Source of the DNA: Leifsonia xyli | GTDB lineage: Bacteria > Actinomycetota > Actinomycetes > Actinomycetales > Microbacteriaceae | Direction: 5' to 3' | Assembly (NCBI GenBank): GCA_003243275.1 | Contig: QFQR01000004.1 | Location: 124,001 to 188,000 of the forward strand | Length of the DNA stretch: 64,000 bases | In this document: piece by piece, positions 1 through 9,453 of the stretch | Position numbering within the stretch: position 1 is the first letter of the stretch | Layout: every line of letters starts with the position of its first letter | Made by a program: the position numbers and the translations under genes | Notes under the pieces: generated by a model | What the model was told of the DNA's origin: nothing | The model's database searches: none | Seen by the model: only the letters and a program-made list of their open reading frames with translations

Positions 1-665
1 GTCGCGAGCATCGCGTGCAGCAGACGGTAGGCCTGCGCGGCGGTCGTCTTACCGGCGTCGAGCGGTGCCGGTACCGGGCGCTCGATTCCGCGCGGCTCGC
101 CCGCCGCCCGCCAGGCAGCGAGCACGGCCTGCGGAAGCTGCCCCGTCGACGCGACGGGGAGCCCGCGGGCTCGCGCCCACGCGCGGGCCGGATGCTCGCG
201 CCGTTCCGCATTGCGGGTCAGCAGTTCGGACGCGCGATCACGTGCCGTAGCGAACACTGCTGCGTACCACGAGCGGACGACACTCGGCGTTAGCTCGGCG
301 ACGAGCATCCGCCCCAGCTCGACGCCGCGACGTCCGCCGATCGACGGCAGCACCCACCGCTCGAGCAGGCGTCGGTACGTGTCGCGCGTGCGCGGCGCGA
401 GGTCGGGGCGGCTCTCCATCCACGCCTCCGCGAACTCCCGCAACGTGACCTGCCCCGCGCGGGGATCGCGCCAGGTACCCCGGGTGCGGTCGGCACGCTC
501 CATCGCGAGCCACCCGTGCGCATCGTCCTTCGTGGCGAAGGTGTGCGGCGCCGAGAACCGGTGACCGTCCGCGCGGTAGAAGGCGCGCCACCGGCCAGAG
601 GGGAGCTGCTCGACGGTGCCCCATGCTCCCGGCGTCGCGCGACCGTCGCGCTTCCGCCGGCTCAC
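1..665 (-). CDS. Tyrosine-recombinase integrase, N-terminal part (continues past the left edge)
   Basis: The visible 221 codons hold an N-terminal Arm-type DNA-binding region (about residues 17-65, with GTVEQLPSGRWRAFYR) and a SAM-like core-binding domain (about 73-220, with LAPRTRDTYRRLLERW and later QAYRLLHAML). The catalytic R-H-R-Y domain lies beyond the window. The GTG start at 665 is chosen because it overlaps the upstream stop as GTGA and has GAGGG nine bases before it. An insertion in the core-binding domain (about residues 158-189, ARAWARARGLPVASTGQLP) closely resembles the C-terminal DNA-binding domain of Lsr2. The gene points away from the 3' end of tRNA-Gly, as expected for an integrase at the edge of a tRNA-integrated element. 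Without the catalytic domain in view, activity cannot be judged. Confidence 0.85.
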   Translation of the reverse strand, partial: MSRRKRDGRATPGAWGTVEQLPSGRWRAFYRADGHRFSAPHTFATKDDAHGWLAMERADRTRGTWRDPRAGQVTLREFAEAWMESRPDLAPRTRDTYRRLLERWVLPSIGGRRGVELGRMLVAELTPSVVRSWYAAVFATARDRASELLTRNAERREHPARAWARARGLPVASTGQLPQAVLAAWRAAGEPRGIERPVPAPLDAGKTTAAQAYRLLHAMLA

Positions 666-907
666 GATGCCCATCCCTCGATGCAGGCGCGGGCGAAGAG
701 CTGCGCATCCGGGGCCGGCGGCGGGCCGCCGTGCTCCGCGTGCTCGTGCTCCGCGTGCTCGTGCTCCGCGTGCTCGTGCTCGACGTGGGCGCGGAACAGC
801 GACGGCGCGGAGCGCCACAAGCAGACCTCGCACGAGGCGATGTAGCGCGGTTCCGGGTGGTCGGCGACGACGAGATAGGGAACGGGTTGGAGGTCGATTC
901 GAGCCAT
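662..907 (-). CDS. Small His-rich protein with C2H2-like metal-binding pattern
   Basis: This 81-residue protein has no function I recognise. It starts at the ATG at 907, six bases after GAGGGG; an upstream in-frame ATG at 949 has no ribosome site. It contains CEVCLWRSAPSLFRAH followed by repeated HAEHE units, giving a Cys-x2-Cys-x11-His pattern with many further histidines, so metal binding is plausible. The repeats come from a 15-bp tandem repeat. Its stop overlaps the integrase start by 4 bp, so the two are translationally coupled. Proteins in this position can be recombination directionality factors or element regulators, but that is only positional inference. Confidence 0.6.
   Translation of the reverse strand: MARIDLQPVPYLVVADHPEPRYIASCEVCLWRSAPSLFRAHVEHEHAEHEHAEHEHAEHGGPPPAPDAQLFARACIEGWAS
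731..781. repeat. 15-bp tandem repeat inside the His-rich gene
   Basis: Three perfect tandem copies of a 15-bp unit (gtgctccgcgtgctc) plus a partial fourth. In the coding frame on the minus strand it encodes the HAEHE repeats. The length is a multiple of three, so copy-number change would keep the frame. Confidence 0.85.
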
Positions 908-1024
908 GGTGAGCCCCTCGTTTCGGCCCGTGAGTCCACGGGAGTCCACGACAGGGGCTTAGCTCGCTGTCCTAGCAGTCGTTCTCGGCGGCAACTACCC
1001 CGAGATTCCGGGGAAGTTGATCCG

Positions 1025-1095
1025 AGGGGCTGACGGGAATCGAACCCGCGCTATCTGCTTGGGAAGCAGATGTTCTGCCATTGAACTACAGCCCC
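1025..1095 (-). tRNA. tRNA-Gly (anticodon CCC)
   Basis: A full cloverleaf can be folded. The acceptor strands GGGGCTG/CAGCCCC pair, the anticodon stem TCTGC/GCAGA encloses the loop TTCCCAA (anticodon CCC), and the T arm contains GGTTCGATTCC. The 3' CCA is not encoded. The integrase lies directly downstream of its 3' end, so this gene is probably the attachment site of the element to its left. Confidence 0.95.
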
Positions 1096-1137
1096 GCAGC
1101 CGTGAACGGCTACCGCTAGAGCCTATACGCTCGACGC

Positions 1138-1743
1138 ATGCTGCTCAGCGACCGCGACATCACCGCCGAACTCGACGCCGGGCGCATCGGACTGTCGCCG
1201 CTGGATCGCGAGATGATCCAGCCCTCGAGCATCGACGTGCGACTCGACCGCTACTTCCGCCTGTTCGACAACCACAAGTATCCGTTCATCGACCCGGCGG
1301 AGGAGCAGCCCGAGCTCACGCGGCTCATCGAGACCAAGCCGGGTGAGCCCTTCATCCTGCACCCCGGCGAGTTCGTGCTCGGGTCCACCTACGAGCTGGT
1401 CACCCTTCCCGACGACCTGGCGGCGCGCCTCGAAGGCAAGAGCTCGCTCGGCCGCCTGGGGCTCCTCACCCACTCGACCGCCGGATTCGTCGACCCCGGC
1501 TTCTCGGGGCACGTCACGCTCGAGCTGTCGAATGTCGCGACGCTGCCGATCAAGCTGTGGCCCGGCATGAAGATCGGCCAGCTGTGCTTCATCCGCACGA
1601 GCTCTCCCGTCACCAACCCCTACGGCTCCGGCCCCTACGCCAACCGGTACCAGGGGCAGCGCGGCCCGACCGCGTCGCGCTCGTGGCAGAACTTCCACCG
1701 TTCGGATGTCACGGTGACGGATGCGGGCGCGCCCGGGGAGTGA
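1138..1743 (+). CDS. dcd: Bifunctional dCTP deaminase/dUTPase
   Basis: This 201-residue enzyme of pyrimidine nucleotide metabolism converts dCTP to dUMP. It matches the mycobacterial bifunctional type nearly end to end, with EGKSSLGRLGLLTHSTAGF, DPGFSGHVTLELSN and a C-terminal YQGQRGPTASRSWQNF. The catalytic glutamate is expected at E129 in LEL. The TAGFVDPGFSG segment is of the bifunctional kind, not the deaminase-only E. coli kind. It stands alone, divergent from tRNA-Gly and convergent with idi. Confidence 0.95.
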   Translation: MLLSDRDITAELDAGRIGLSPLDREMIQPSSIDVRLDRYFRLFDNHKYPFIDPAEEQPELTRLIETKPGEPFILHPGEFVLGSTYELVTLPDDLAARLEGKSSLGRLGLLTHSTAGFVDPGFSGHVTLELSNVATLPIKLWPGMKIGQLCFIRTSSPVTNPYGSGPYANRYQGQRGPTASRSWQNFHRSDVTVTDAGAPGE

Positions 1744-1807
1744 CCTCGCCGCGCCGCGTGGCGCATCCGGCCGATGGGGGCGTGGCCGCACGCGGCCGCA
1801 GCCGTGA

Positions 1808-2344
1808 CTAGCGGCCGGCCGGCCAGGCGCCGAGCTGCAGGGCGAACCACGGGCTGAAGGCGAAGGGTGCGGCCGCGACCGCCATCCGCACCGACATCGG
1901 ATCGGCCCACACCCACTCCGACACCTCGGTCTTTGAGGGGTTCGGGTCGCGATCGATCACCGCCCGGAACACCGGGCAGATCTCGTTCTCGACGGTGCCG
2001 TTCGCATCCGCGGCCCGATAGCGGAAGTGCGGCAACACGATCTCGACATCGCGCACGGCCACCCCCAGCTCGGCCTCTGCGCGACGTTGCACCGCGTTGA
2101 TCGCGGTCTCGCCGGGAGCGGGGTGCCCGCAGAACGCGTTGGTCCAGACGCCCGCGAAGGTGTCCTTGCTGAGCGCCCGGCGCGTCACCAGCATGCGGCC
2201 GGTGGGGCTGAAGACGTGGCACGAGAACGCGAAATGGAGCGGGGTGTCGGTGGTGTGCACCGTCGCCTTGGGCGCGGTGCCGATGGGTGTGCCCTCCTCG
2301 TCGAGCAGCAGGACGAGTTCGGTGCCATCAGAGGGGGACGACAT
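1808..2344 (-). CDS. idi: Isopentenyl-diphosphate delta-isomerase, type I
   Basis: This 178-residue Nudix-fold enzyme interconverts IPP and DMAPP for isoprenoid synthesis. It shows the catalytic-cysteine motif TNAFCGHP (C72) and the acidic motif ENEICPVF (about 120-126). The start ATG at 2344 gives a normal family length. It is convergent with dcd. The downstream neighbour in transcription is about 60 bp away with no strong terminator between them. Confidence 0.93.
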   Translation of the reverse strand: MSSPSDGTELVLLLDEEGTPIGTAPKATVHTTDTPLHFAFSCHVFSPTGRMLVTRRALSKDTFAGVWTNAFCGHPAPGETAINAVQRRAEAELGVAVRDVEIVLPHFRYRAADANGTVENEICPVFRAVIDRDPNPSKTEVSEWVWADPMSVRMAVAAAPFAFSPWFALQLGAWPAGR

Positions 2345-2380
2345 GGCGACAGACTAGCGGCAGCCCAGGACTCGGCCGGC

Positions 2381-2794
2381 TCAGCCGTCCCAGCCGAGGT
2401 TGCGCGCCATCCGCTCGAGCAGCGCGACGGTGGCCTGCTCCTCCTCGGGGGTGATGCCGGTGAGCACGCGCGTGCGCAGCTCGGCGACGGCGTCGAGGAT
2501 GTGCCCGTGCGCGGTGCGTCCGCGTTCGGTGAGGCGGTAGGCGTCGGCCGACTCGACCCATCCGGACTCCACGAGCTCGGCGAGCTGTTCGGCGGTGGTC
2601 GCGTCGTCGTCGTAGGCGGGGAGGTCGGCGAGCGCGGCATCGAGCTGGTCGGCCGTCGCGGGTCCGTCGCCGAGGGCGGTCAGGATGCGCCACTGCATCC
2701 GGGTGATTCCGTGCTCGTCGAGCGCGCCCGAGAAGCCTCGCTCCACGAGGCGGTCGACGAGTGCGAGCCAGTAGGCGAGCGTCCGCGTTGACAT
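2381..2794 (-). CDS. MarR-like winged-helix regulator
   Basis: About 137 residues starting MSTRTLAYW. An in-frame upstream ATG at 2830 would add 12 residues but lies inside a palindrome arm and lacks a ribosome site. The fold is a helical N-terminus (LVDRLVERGFSGALDEHGIT), a winged helix (QWRILTALGDGPATADQLDAAL) and a helical C-terminus, typical of MarR/DUF-type regulators. No ligand can be inferred. It lies upstream of idi on the same strand, separated by 36 bp. Confidence 0.75.
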   Translation of the reverse strand: MSTRTLAYWLALVDRLVERGFSGALDEHGITRMQWRILTALGDGPATADQLDAALADLPAYDDDATTAEQLAELVESGWVESADAYRLTERGRTAHGHILDAVAELRTRVLTGITPEEEQATVALLERMARNLGWDG

Positions 2795-2829
2795 GCCTCC
2801 ACGGTATCCCCGCTTCCGTCCGCCCCGCA

Positions 2830-2918
2830 TGTCGAAAATGCAGGAGAACCCGGGCGTGTCGGCGCGGGCCTCCGGCTGTTGTGGCGCGTCCTCCGGATAT
2901 TCTCCTGCATTTTCGACA
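2830..2918. repeat. Intergenic inverted repeat, family D (19-bp perfect arms)
   Basis: The arm TGTCGAAAATGCAGGAGAA at 2830-2848 is perfectly repeated in inverse at 2900-2918, with a 51-bp GC-rich loop. It sits downstream of the transporter gene and upstream of the MarR-like gene, both on the minus strand. Confidence 0.9.
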
Positions 2919-2992
2919 AAGGCAGGAGGGTGGGATGCGGCGGGGCGGGCCGGGGCGGGGGGCGTGGCGGGGCGGGGCGGGGCCCCGGGGGC

Positions 2993-4747
2993 TCAGCCGA
3001 GGGTGAGGGTGGGCAGGATGCCGAACTGGGTGAGCAGGGCGAGCCCCGCGCCCACGAGCGCGAGGGCACCGAGCGCGACGACGGCGCGGCCGACGCCGGA
3101 ACCCGCCTCGCCCGAGACGCGGATGCGGCCGAGCCCCCGCAGCGCGAGCACGGCGGCGGATGCGGCGATCAGGAACGCGACGGCGGCGATCACCGGACCG
3201 CCCGGAATGTAGCCGGCGCCCGTCACCGAGAAGATCGCCGCACCGACCCCCACGAAGAGCACGAGGGTCAGGCCGCGCAGCACATCCGTGTTCCACCCGC
3301 TCAGGTGCCGGAACTCGCCCGTCGCGACGACCCCCTTCGGCAGTCGCACGAAGATCAGCAGCAGGAGCCCGACGGCGAGCACGATCACGATGCCGATCAC
3401 GCCGTAGACGGTGCTCGCGAACGCCGTGACGAAGATCGTCCAGGCTGCGGGGGAGAGGATGCTCGCCACCCGTCCCGTCGTCGCGTACAGGCCGAAGACC
3501 TCGCCCTGCATCGCGGGCGGCGTGACGCGGGTGAGCAGCGAGCGACTCGCGGCCTGCGCGGGCCCCGTGAACATCGACAGGGCGAGGCCGCCGATCCAGA
3601 ACGCGATGGTGCCGAGCTCGCGCGCGAAGAACACGAAGAGCCCCATCAGCACCAGCCCGCTGAGCGCGGTGACGATGACGGCCTTCGCGCCGAAGCGGTC
3701 ATCAAGCCGCCCGGCGAAGATCGTGGAGACGCCGGCGACGATGTTGGCCGCGAGCCCGAAGATCATCACCTCGTTGGCGGTGAAGCCGAAGCCGACGGCC
3801 GCGAGGATGCCGCCGAAGGCGAAGACCCCGGCCAGACCGTCGCGGTAGATGGCGCTCGCGAACAGGAACCAGAAGGTCGGCCGCGCCTGCTGGAACAGGG
3901 CGATCATGTCCTTCACGAGCTCGACGTAGCTGCCGAAGAACCCCACCTTGGGCCGCTCGTCGACCACGCGGTGCTCGGGCACGTTCAACACGAGCGGGAT
4001 GGCGAACACGATGGTCCACACACCGGCGCCGACCGCGATGAGCCGGTAGGCGAGGCCGCCCGAGGTGTCCATGCCGAACCAGTCGAGCTGGGTGAGCACG
4101 ACCACGATGACGAGCGCGACGACGCCGCCGAGGTAGCCGAGCCCCCATCCGAGTCCGCTCACCCGGCCCGCGGTCGCGGGGGTCGACACCTGGTGCAGCA
4201 TCGCGTTGTAGTTGACGCCCGCGATCTCGGAGACGACCGCGCCGAGCGCGAGCACGATCGCGCCGTAGGTGAAGTAGGCCGGGTCGGCGTAGACGAAGAA
4301 CAGCGCGAACTGCACGAGGGCCAGCAGCGCCGTGAACGACACGAGCCAGCGCTTGCGTCCGCCGCTCGTGTCGGAGCGCACCCCCAGCACGGGTGCGAGC
4401 GCGAAGATCAGCAGGCCGGCGATGGCCGTCCACGCGCCGTACTGGCTCGACAGCTTGGCGAGGGCTTCGACCTTCTCGGGGGCGCCGTCGGGCAGCGCCG
4501 CGAGTTCGGGCGTGAGGAAGTGCGCCGAGACCAGGTAGAGCGGCGCGAAGACGAAGGTCAGGATGACGGAGTTGAACGGCTGCGTCGCCCAGTCCCAGAA
4601 CGCCCAGGAGACGAACTGCTTGCGGGGCACCTTGTCGGCGCTCGGCTCGCCGTCGGTCATGACCCGCATCGCGGCGGTGCTCGCGGTGGGCGACGGGGCG
4701 GGAACGGAGGCGGGGGCCGTGGCGTCGGCGCCGTTCGGGTCGGTCAT
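2993..4747 (-). CDS. UMF1/Atg22-type major facilitator transporter
   Basis: A 584-residue polytopic membrane protein. After a Pro/Ala-rich cytoplasmic start it has the family hallmark FVSWAFWDWATQPFNSVI near residue 45, followed by about 12 transmembrane segments with the loop SDTSGGRKRW. A C-terminal extension of about 100 residues holds two or three further hydrophobic segments. The substrate of bacterial members is unknown. It is divergent from the dnaK operon. Confidence 0.85.
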   Translation of the reverse strand: MTDPNGADATAPASVPAPSPTASTAAMRVMTDGEPSADKVPRKQFVSWAFWDWATQPFNSVILTFVFAPLYLVSAHFLTPELAALPDGAPEKVEALAKLSSQYGAWTAIAGLLIFALAPVLGVRSDTSGGRKRWLVSFTALLALVQFALFFVYADPAYFTYGAIVLALGAVVSEIAGVNYNAMLHQVSTPATAGRVSGLGWGLGYLGGVVALVIVVVLTQLDWFGMDTSGGLAYRLIAVGAGVWTIVFAIPLVLNVPEHRVVDERPKVGFFGSYVELVKDMIALFQQARPTFWFLFASAIYRDGLAGVFAFGGILAAVGFGFTANEVMIFGLAANIVAGVSTIFAGRLDDRFGAKAVIVTALSGLVLMGLFVFFARELGTIAFWIGGLALSMFTGPAQAASRSLLTRVTPPAMQGEVFGLYATTGRVASILSPAAWTIFVTAFASTVYGVIGIVIVLAVGLLLLIFVRLPKGVVATGEFRHLSGWNTDVLRGLTLVLFVGVGAAIFSVTGAGYIPGGPVIAAVAFLIAASAAVLALRGLGRIRVSGEAGSGVGRAVVALGALALVGAGLALLTQFGILPTLTLG

Positions 4748-4807
4748 GCGGCAACCGTACTGCCGAGGGGTGAACGGGCGGTATCACCGCGGCTCGCGTC
4801 GTGCCAC

Positions 4808-4828
4808 CTTGAGTCGATGTGGCTCACC
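4808..4828. promoter_or_regulatory. HAIR operator 1 (HspR site)
   Basis: CTTGAGT-N7-GCTCACC against the HAIR consensus CTTGAGT-N7-ACTCAAG. The left half is perfect and the right half keeps CTCA. It lies about 90 bp before dnaK. Confidence 0.7.
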
Positions 4829-4832
4829 TTTC

Positions 4833-4838
4833 TTGACA
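4833..4838 (+). promoter_or_regulatory. Probable -35 element of the dnaK promoter
   Basis: A perfect TTGACA between the two HAIR sites. The best-placed -10 region falls in the left half of the second HAIR site and is weak. A second TTGAC at 4861-4865 could serve instead, so the exact promoter is uncertain. Confidence 0.4.
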
Positions 4839-4859
4839 TCTCGCGGATTGCGATGCAAA

Positions 4860-4880
4860 CTTGACACGATGCGGCTCAAG
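4860..4880. promoter_or_regulatory. HAIR operator 2 (HspR site)
   Basis: CTTGACA-N7-GCTCAAG, a close match to the HAIR consensus, ending 37 bp before the dnaK start. HspR encoded by the last gene of this operon is expected to bind here and repress in the absence of stress. Confidence 0.88.
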
Positions 4881-4917
4881 TCCGCAGATCGTCTCAGTTC
4901 GCAAGGAGCAACAGAAC

Positions 4918-6771
<1,854 letters not shown>

Positions 6772-6775
6772 CCGC

Positions 6776-7381
6776 ATGGCCGACAAGAACCGCAACGACC
6801 GCGAGCACGAGGGCGAGGAGCCCCAGGTTCAGGACAAGCGGAAGATCGACCCGGAGACCGGCGAGCCGCGGGTGGAGACACCCGCGGCCGACCGCGCCCC
6901 CGAGACGGATGACGGCCTGAGCGAGGACGACCTCGCGCTGCTCGCAGACGCGGAACGGGATCTGGTGGCCGAGTACCGCGAGATCGCGGCCCGCGCCCAG
7001 GCGGATCTGAAGAACTTCCGCACGCGTGTCGAGCGCGACCGCGCGGCGAACCGCGAAGCGGTCATCGCCGAGGTGATCCGCTCGCTGCTCCCGGTGATCG
7101 ACGACCTCGACCGGGCCGACGCGCACGGCGACCTCGTGGAGGGGGCGCCGCTCGCGATCGTCTCGCAGAAGCTGCGCGGCGGGTTCGAGAAGTACGGGCT
7201 GCGCCGGGTCGGCGAGGTCGGCGAGGCGTTCGACCCCAACATCCACGAGGCGGTCGTGCACCTGCCCGACCCGGATGCGACGGGCGAGACCGTGAAGGAC
7301 GTCATCCAGACCGGGTACGTGCTCGGCGACCGGCTCATCCGCGCCGCGAAGGTCGCCGTGAGCGCCCCGCCCGCCGGCTGA
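6776..7381 (+). CDS. grpE: Nucleotide exchange factor GrpE
   Basis: A 201-residue co-chaperone that releases ADP from DnaK. It has a charged, disordered N-terminus, a long coiled coil (about residues 45-95, YREIAARAQADLKNFRTRVE) and a C-terminal beta domain with FDPNIHEAVVHLPD. The ATG is four bases after the dnaK stop. Confidence 0.96.
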   Translation: MADKNRNDREHEGEEPQVQDKRKIDPETGEPRVETPAADRAPETDDGLSEDDLALLADAERDLVAEYREIAARAQADLKNFRTRVERDRAANREAVIAEVIRSLLPVIDDLDRADAHGDLVEGAPLAIVSQKLRGGFEKYGLRRVGEVGEAFDPNIHEAVVHLPDPDATGETVKDVIQTGYVLGDRLIRAAKVAVSAPPAG

Positions 7382-7397
7382 GAGACGAGAGGGTCCG

Positions 7398-8363
7398 ATG
7401 GCCAGCCAGGACTGGTTCGACAAGGACTTCTACGCCGTGCTCGGGGTCTCGAAAGACGTCTCCGAGGCCGAGCTGAAGAAGGTCTACCGCAAGCTCGCGC
7501 GGCAGTTCCACCCGGACTCCAATCCGGGGGACGCCGCCGCCGAGGCGCGCTTCAAGGAGATCAGCGAGGCATACGCCGTGCTGTCCGACACGCAGGAGCG
7601 CGCGGAGTACGACCAGATCCGCGCGATGGGTTCCGGTGCGCGCTTCACCTCCGGTGGGCAGGGCTTCGAGGACGTCTTCGGCGGGTTCGGTGGCGGTGGC
7701 GGTCCCCGGATGAGCTACAGCGCCGGCGGATTCGAGGATCTGCTCGGTGGCATGTTCGGCTCGGGGCGCTTCGGCACCACGAGCGGCGGCTACCGCGGCT
7801 TCGGCGGTCCGACGCCGGGTGCCGACATCACGGCCTCAACGACGCTCGACTTCCTGACGGCGATCCAGGGCGACACCGTGACGCTGCAGTTGCCGGGCGG
7901 CAAGGCCACCAAGGTCAAGATCCCGGCGGGCGTGAGCGACGGTCAGAAGATCAAGGTGCGCGGCAAGGGGCAGCCGAGCCCCGACGGCGGAGGCGCGGGC
8001 GATCTCGTGCTGACGATCGCGGTGCGCCCGCATCCGGTCTTCGAGCGCGACGGCGCGAACCTGCGGGTCGACGTTCCGGTGACCTTCAGCGAGGCGGCGC
8101 TCGGGGCCACGATCGAGGTTCCGACGCTCGACGGCACCCCGGTGCGGCTGCGGGTCGCGCCGGGCACCCCGAGCGGGCGCGTGCTGCGCGTCAAGGGGCG
8201 CGGCGTCGTGACCGCGAAGGCGACGGGCGATCTGCTCGCGACCGTTCAGGTGGTCGTGCCGAGCCACCTCTCGGGGGAGGCGAAGAAGAAGCTCGAGGAG
8301 TTCGCCGCCGCCCTGCCGTCCGAGAACCCGCGTGAGGAGCTCATCGAGAGGGCGCGGGGCTGA
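7398..8363 (+). CDS. dnaJ: DnaJ/Hsp40 co-chaperone without zinc finger (class B)
   Basis: This 321-residue protein stimulates DnaK ATPase activity and delivers clients. It has a J domain (about residues 9-75) with an intact HPD motif in ARQFHPDSNPGD, a Gly/Phe-rich linker (about 80-140) and two C-terminal beta-barrel domains. The CxxCxGxG zinc finger of classical DnaJ is completely absent, which explains its shorter length. It starts 16 bp after grpE and overlaps hspR by one base (TGATG). Confidence 0.93.
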   Translation: MASQDWFDKDFYAVLGVSKDVSEAELKKVYRKLARQFHPDSNPGDAAAEARFKEISEAYAVLSDTQERAEYDQIRAMGSGARFTSGGQGFEDVFGGFGGGGGPRMSYSAGGFEDLLGGMFGSGRFGTTSGGYRGFGGPTPGADITASTTLDFLTAIQGDTVTLQLPGGKATKVKIPAGVSDGQKIKVRGKGQPSPDGGGAGDLVLTIAVRPHPVFERDGANLRVDVPVTFSEAALGATIEVPTLDGTPVRLRVAPGTPSGRVLRVKGRGVVTAKATGDLLATVQVVVPSHLSGEAKKKLEEFAAALPSENPREELIERARG

Positions 8364-8785
8364 TGGACGAGTCGACGCCGCTGTTCGCGATCGCGGTCGC
8401 GGCCGAGCTCGCCGGCATGCACCCGCAGACCCTGCGCCAGTACGACCGGATGGGCTTGGTCAGTCCGCAGCGCACGGCCGGCCAGTCGCGGCGGTACTCG
8501 ATGCGGGATGTCGTGCAACTGCGGGAGATCGCGCGGCTGTCGGCGGAGGGGCTCAACCTCGAAGGCATCCGTCGCATCCTGGAGCTCGAGAACCAGGTGG
8601 CCGCGCTCACCGCGCGGGTGCGGGAGCTCGAGGCCGCGCTCGCCGACGAACTGCTCACCCGCCCGGGCCGCCGGGTCTTCGCCGCCGGAGCGGAGGGCGA
8701 GGTCGTCTCGTTGCGCGCGGGCACCCGCATCCGCAAGCACAATCAGGTGGTGGTCTGGCGTCCGCTCACCGGGAGCCACGACTGA
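8363..8785 (+). CDS. hspR: Heat-shock repressor HspR (MerR family)
   Basis: This 140-residue protein has a MerR-type helix-turn-helix at the N-terminus (HPQTLRQYDRMGLVSP and RRYSMRDVVQLREI) and a coiled-coil segment (about 75-97). HspR proteins bind HAIR sites with DnaK as co-repressor. HAIR sites precede both this operon (4808-4880) and clpB (9417-9437), so autoregulation and control of clpB are well supported. Confidence 0.93.
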   Translation: MDESTPLFAIAVAAELAGMHPQTLRQYDRMGLVSPQRTAGQSRRYSMRDVVQLREIARLSAEGLNLEGIRRILELENQVAALTARVRELEAALADELLTRPGRRVFAAGAEGEVVSLRAGTRIRKHNQVVVWRPLTGSHD

Positions 8786-8811
8786 GCCCTCCGCAGGTCC
8801 CCACCGCACAG

Positions 8812-8856
8812 CACGGGGCGGGTGGCTCCTCGTCGAGAGGACCCACCCGCCCCGTG
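8812..8856. terminator. GC-rich bidirectional terminator hairpin between hspR and the SHOCT gene
   Basis: A 14-bp perfect inverted repeat (CACGGGGCGGGTGG at 8812-8825 and its complement at 8843-8856) lies between two converging genes. There is no U-tract, as is common in high-GC actinobacteria. Confidence 0.75.
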
Positions 8857-8872
8857 GCCGTTCAGTGGCGGC

Positions 8873-9262
8873 TCAGCCGAGAGCCTTGGCCTTGAGGGCC
8901 GCGAACTCGTCCTGCGTGATGACGCCCGCGTCGAGCAGCGCCTTGGCCTTGGTGATCTCGTCGCTCGGGGTGGCCGTGCCGGCGACCTCGCGGATGTAGG
9001 CCTCGCCCGCCCGCTGCGTCTGCGAGGCGGCCGCGGCGCTGCGCTCGGCCATGCCCTTGCCGCGGGCGATGAGGTAGACGAGGGCGGTGAGGAAGGGCAG
9101 GAAGATCAGGAAGATGATCCAGAGGGCCTTCCATCCGCCGGCGAGCTTGTGGTCACGGAAGAGGTCACCGATGATCGCGAAGATCGCGAACAGGTAGGCC
9201 ACGAACGCGAAGGTCCAGAACAGCAGCCAGATGGCATCCCAGAAGTTGCTCAGGAAAGTCAT
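8873..9262 (-). CDS. Membrane protein with cardiolipin-synthase N-like and SHOCT domains
   Basis: This 129-residue protein starts at the ATG at 9262, five bases after GAAAGGA. Two hydrophobic helices (about residues 6-32 and 43-66, WKALWIIFLIFLPFLTALVY) match the PLDc-N type. The C-terminus is a short SHOCT motif (ITKAKALLDAGVITQDEFAALKAK, about 102-126). Function is unknown; such proteins are often envelope-associated. It is divergent from clpB, and the shared 191-bp gap holds a HAIR site. Confidence 0.8.
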   Translation of the reverse strand: MTFLSNFWDAIWLLFWTFAFVAYLFAIFAIIGDLFRDHKLAGGWKALWIIFLIFLPFLTALVYLIARGKGMAERSAAAASQTQRAGEAYIREVAGTATPSDEITKAKALLDAGVITQDEFAALKAKALG

Positions 9263-9416
9263 GGTGGTCCTTTCAGGGTGGTGGCGCCCCTCTGAGCGGG
9301 ATGCCCTGTCATCTTTGTACACCGCTGCGAGCACGAGCGGCAGGGTGACGTCATGAACGTTCATCCCGCCCGCGGCGGGCGAATCCCTCGTGCAATCTCG
9401 AGCCGCGCACGCTAAA

Positions 9417-9437
9417 CTTGAGCCACTGCTACTCAAC
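9417..9437. promoter_or_regulatory. HAIR operator 3 upstream of clpB
   Basis: CTTGAGC-N7-ACTCAAC, 12 of 14 matches to the HAIR consensus. It ends 16 bp before the clpB start, so HspR would block transcription here. Confidence 0.88.
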
Positions 9438-9453
9438 TCTTAGACGGAGAACC

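Noticed and set aside
950..1024. Duplicated GAGTCCACG near the integrase as an attachment core
   Set aside because: A 9-bp direct repeat upstream of the small gene is too short and not in the tRNA; the tRNA 3' end is the more likely core.
2794..2830. Longer start for the MarR-like gene at 2830
   Set aside because: It would begin inside the arm of the family D palindrome and has no ribosome site; the ATG at 2794 fits the family better.
2879..4864. A 661-codon open frame on the plus strand
   Set aside because: Antisense shadow of the UMF1 transporter; extreme composition and no recognisable motif.
4808..4880. CIRCE/HrcA control of dnaK
   Set aside because: The sites fit CTTGAGT-N7-ACTCAAG (HAIR) and not TTAGCACTC-N9-GAGTGCTAA; hspR is in the same operon.
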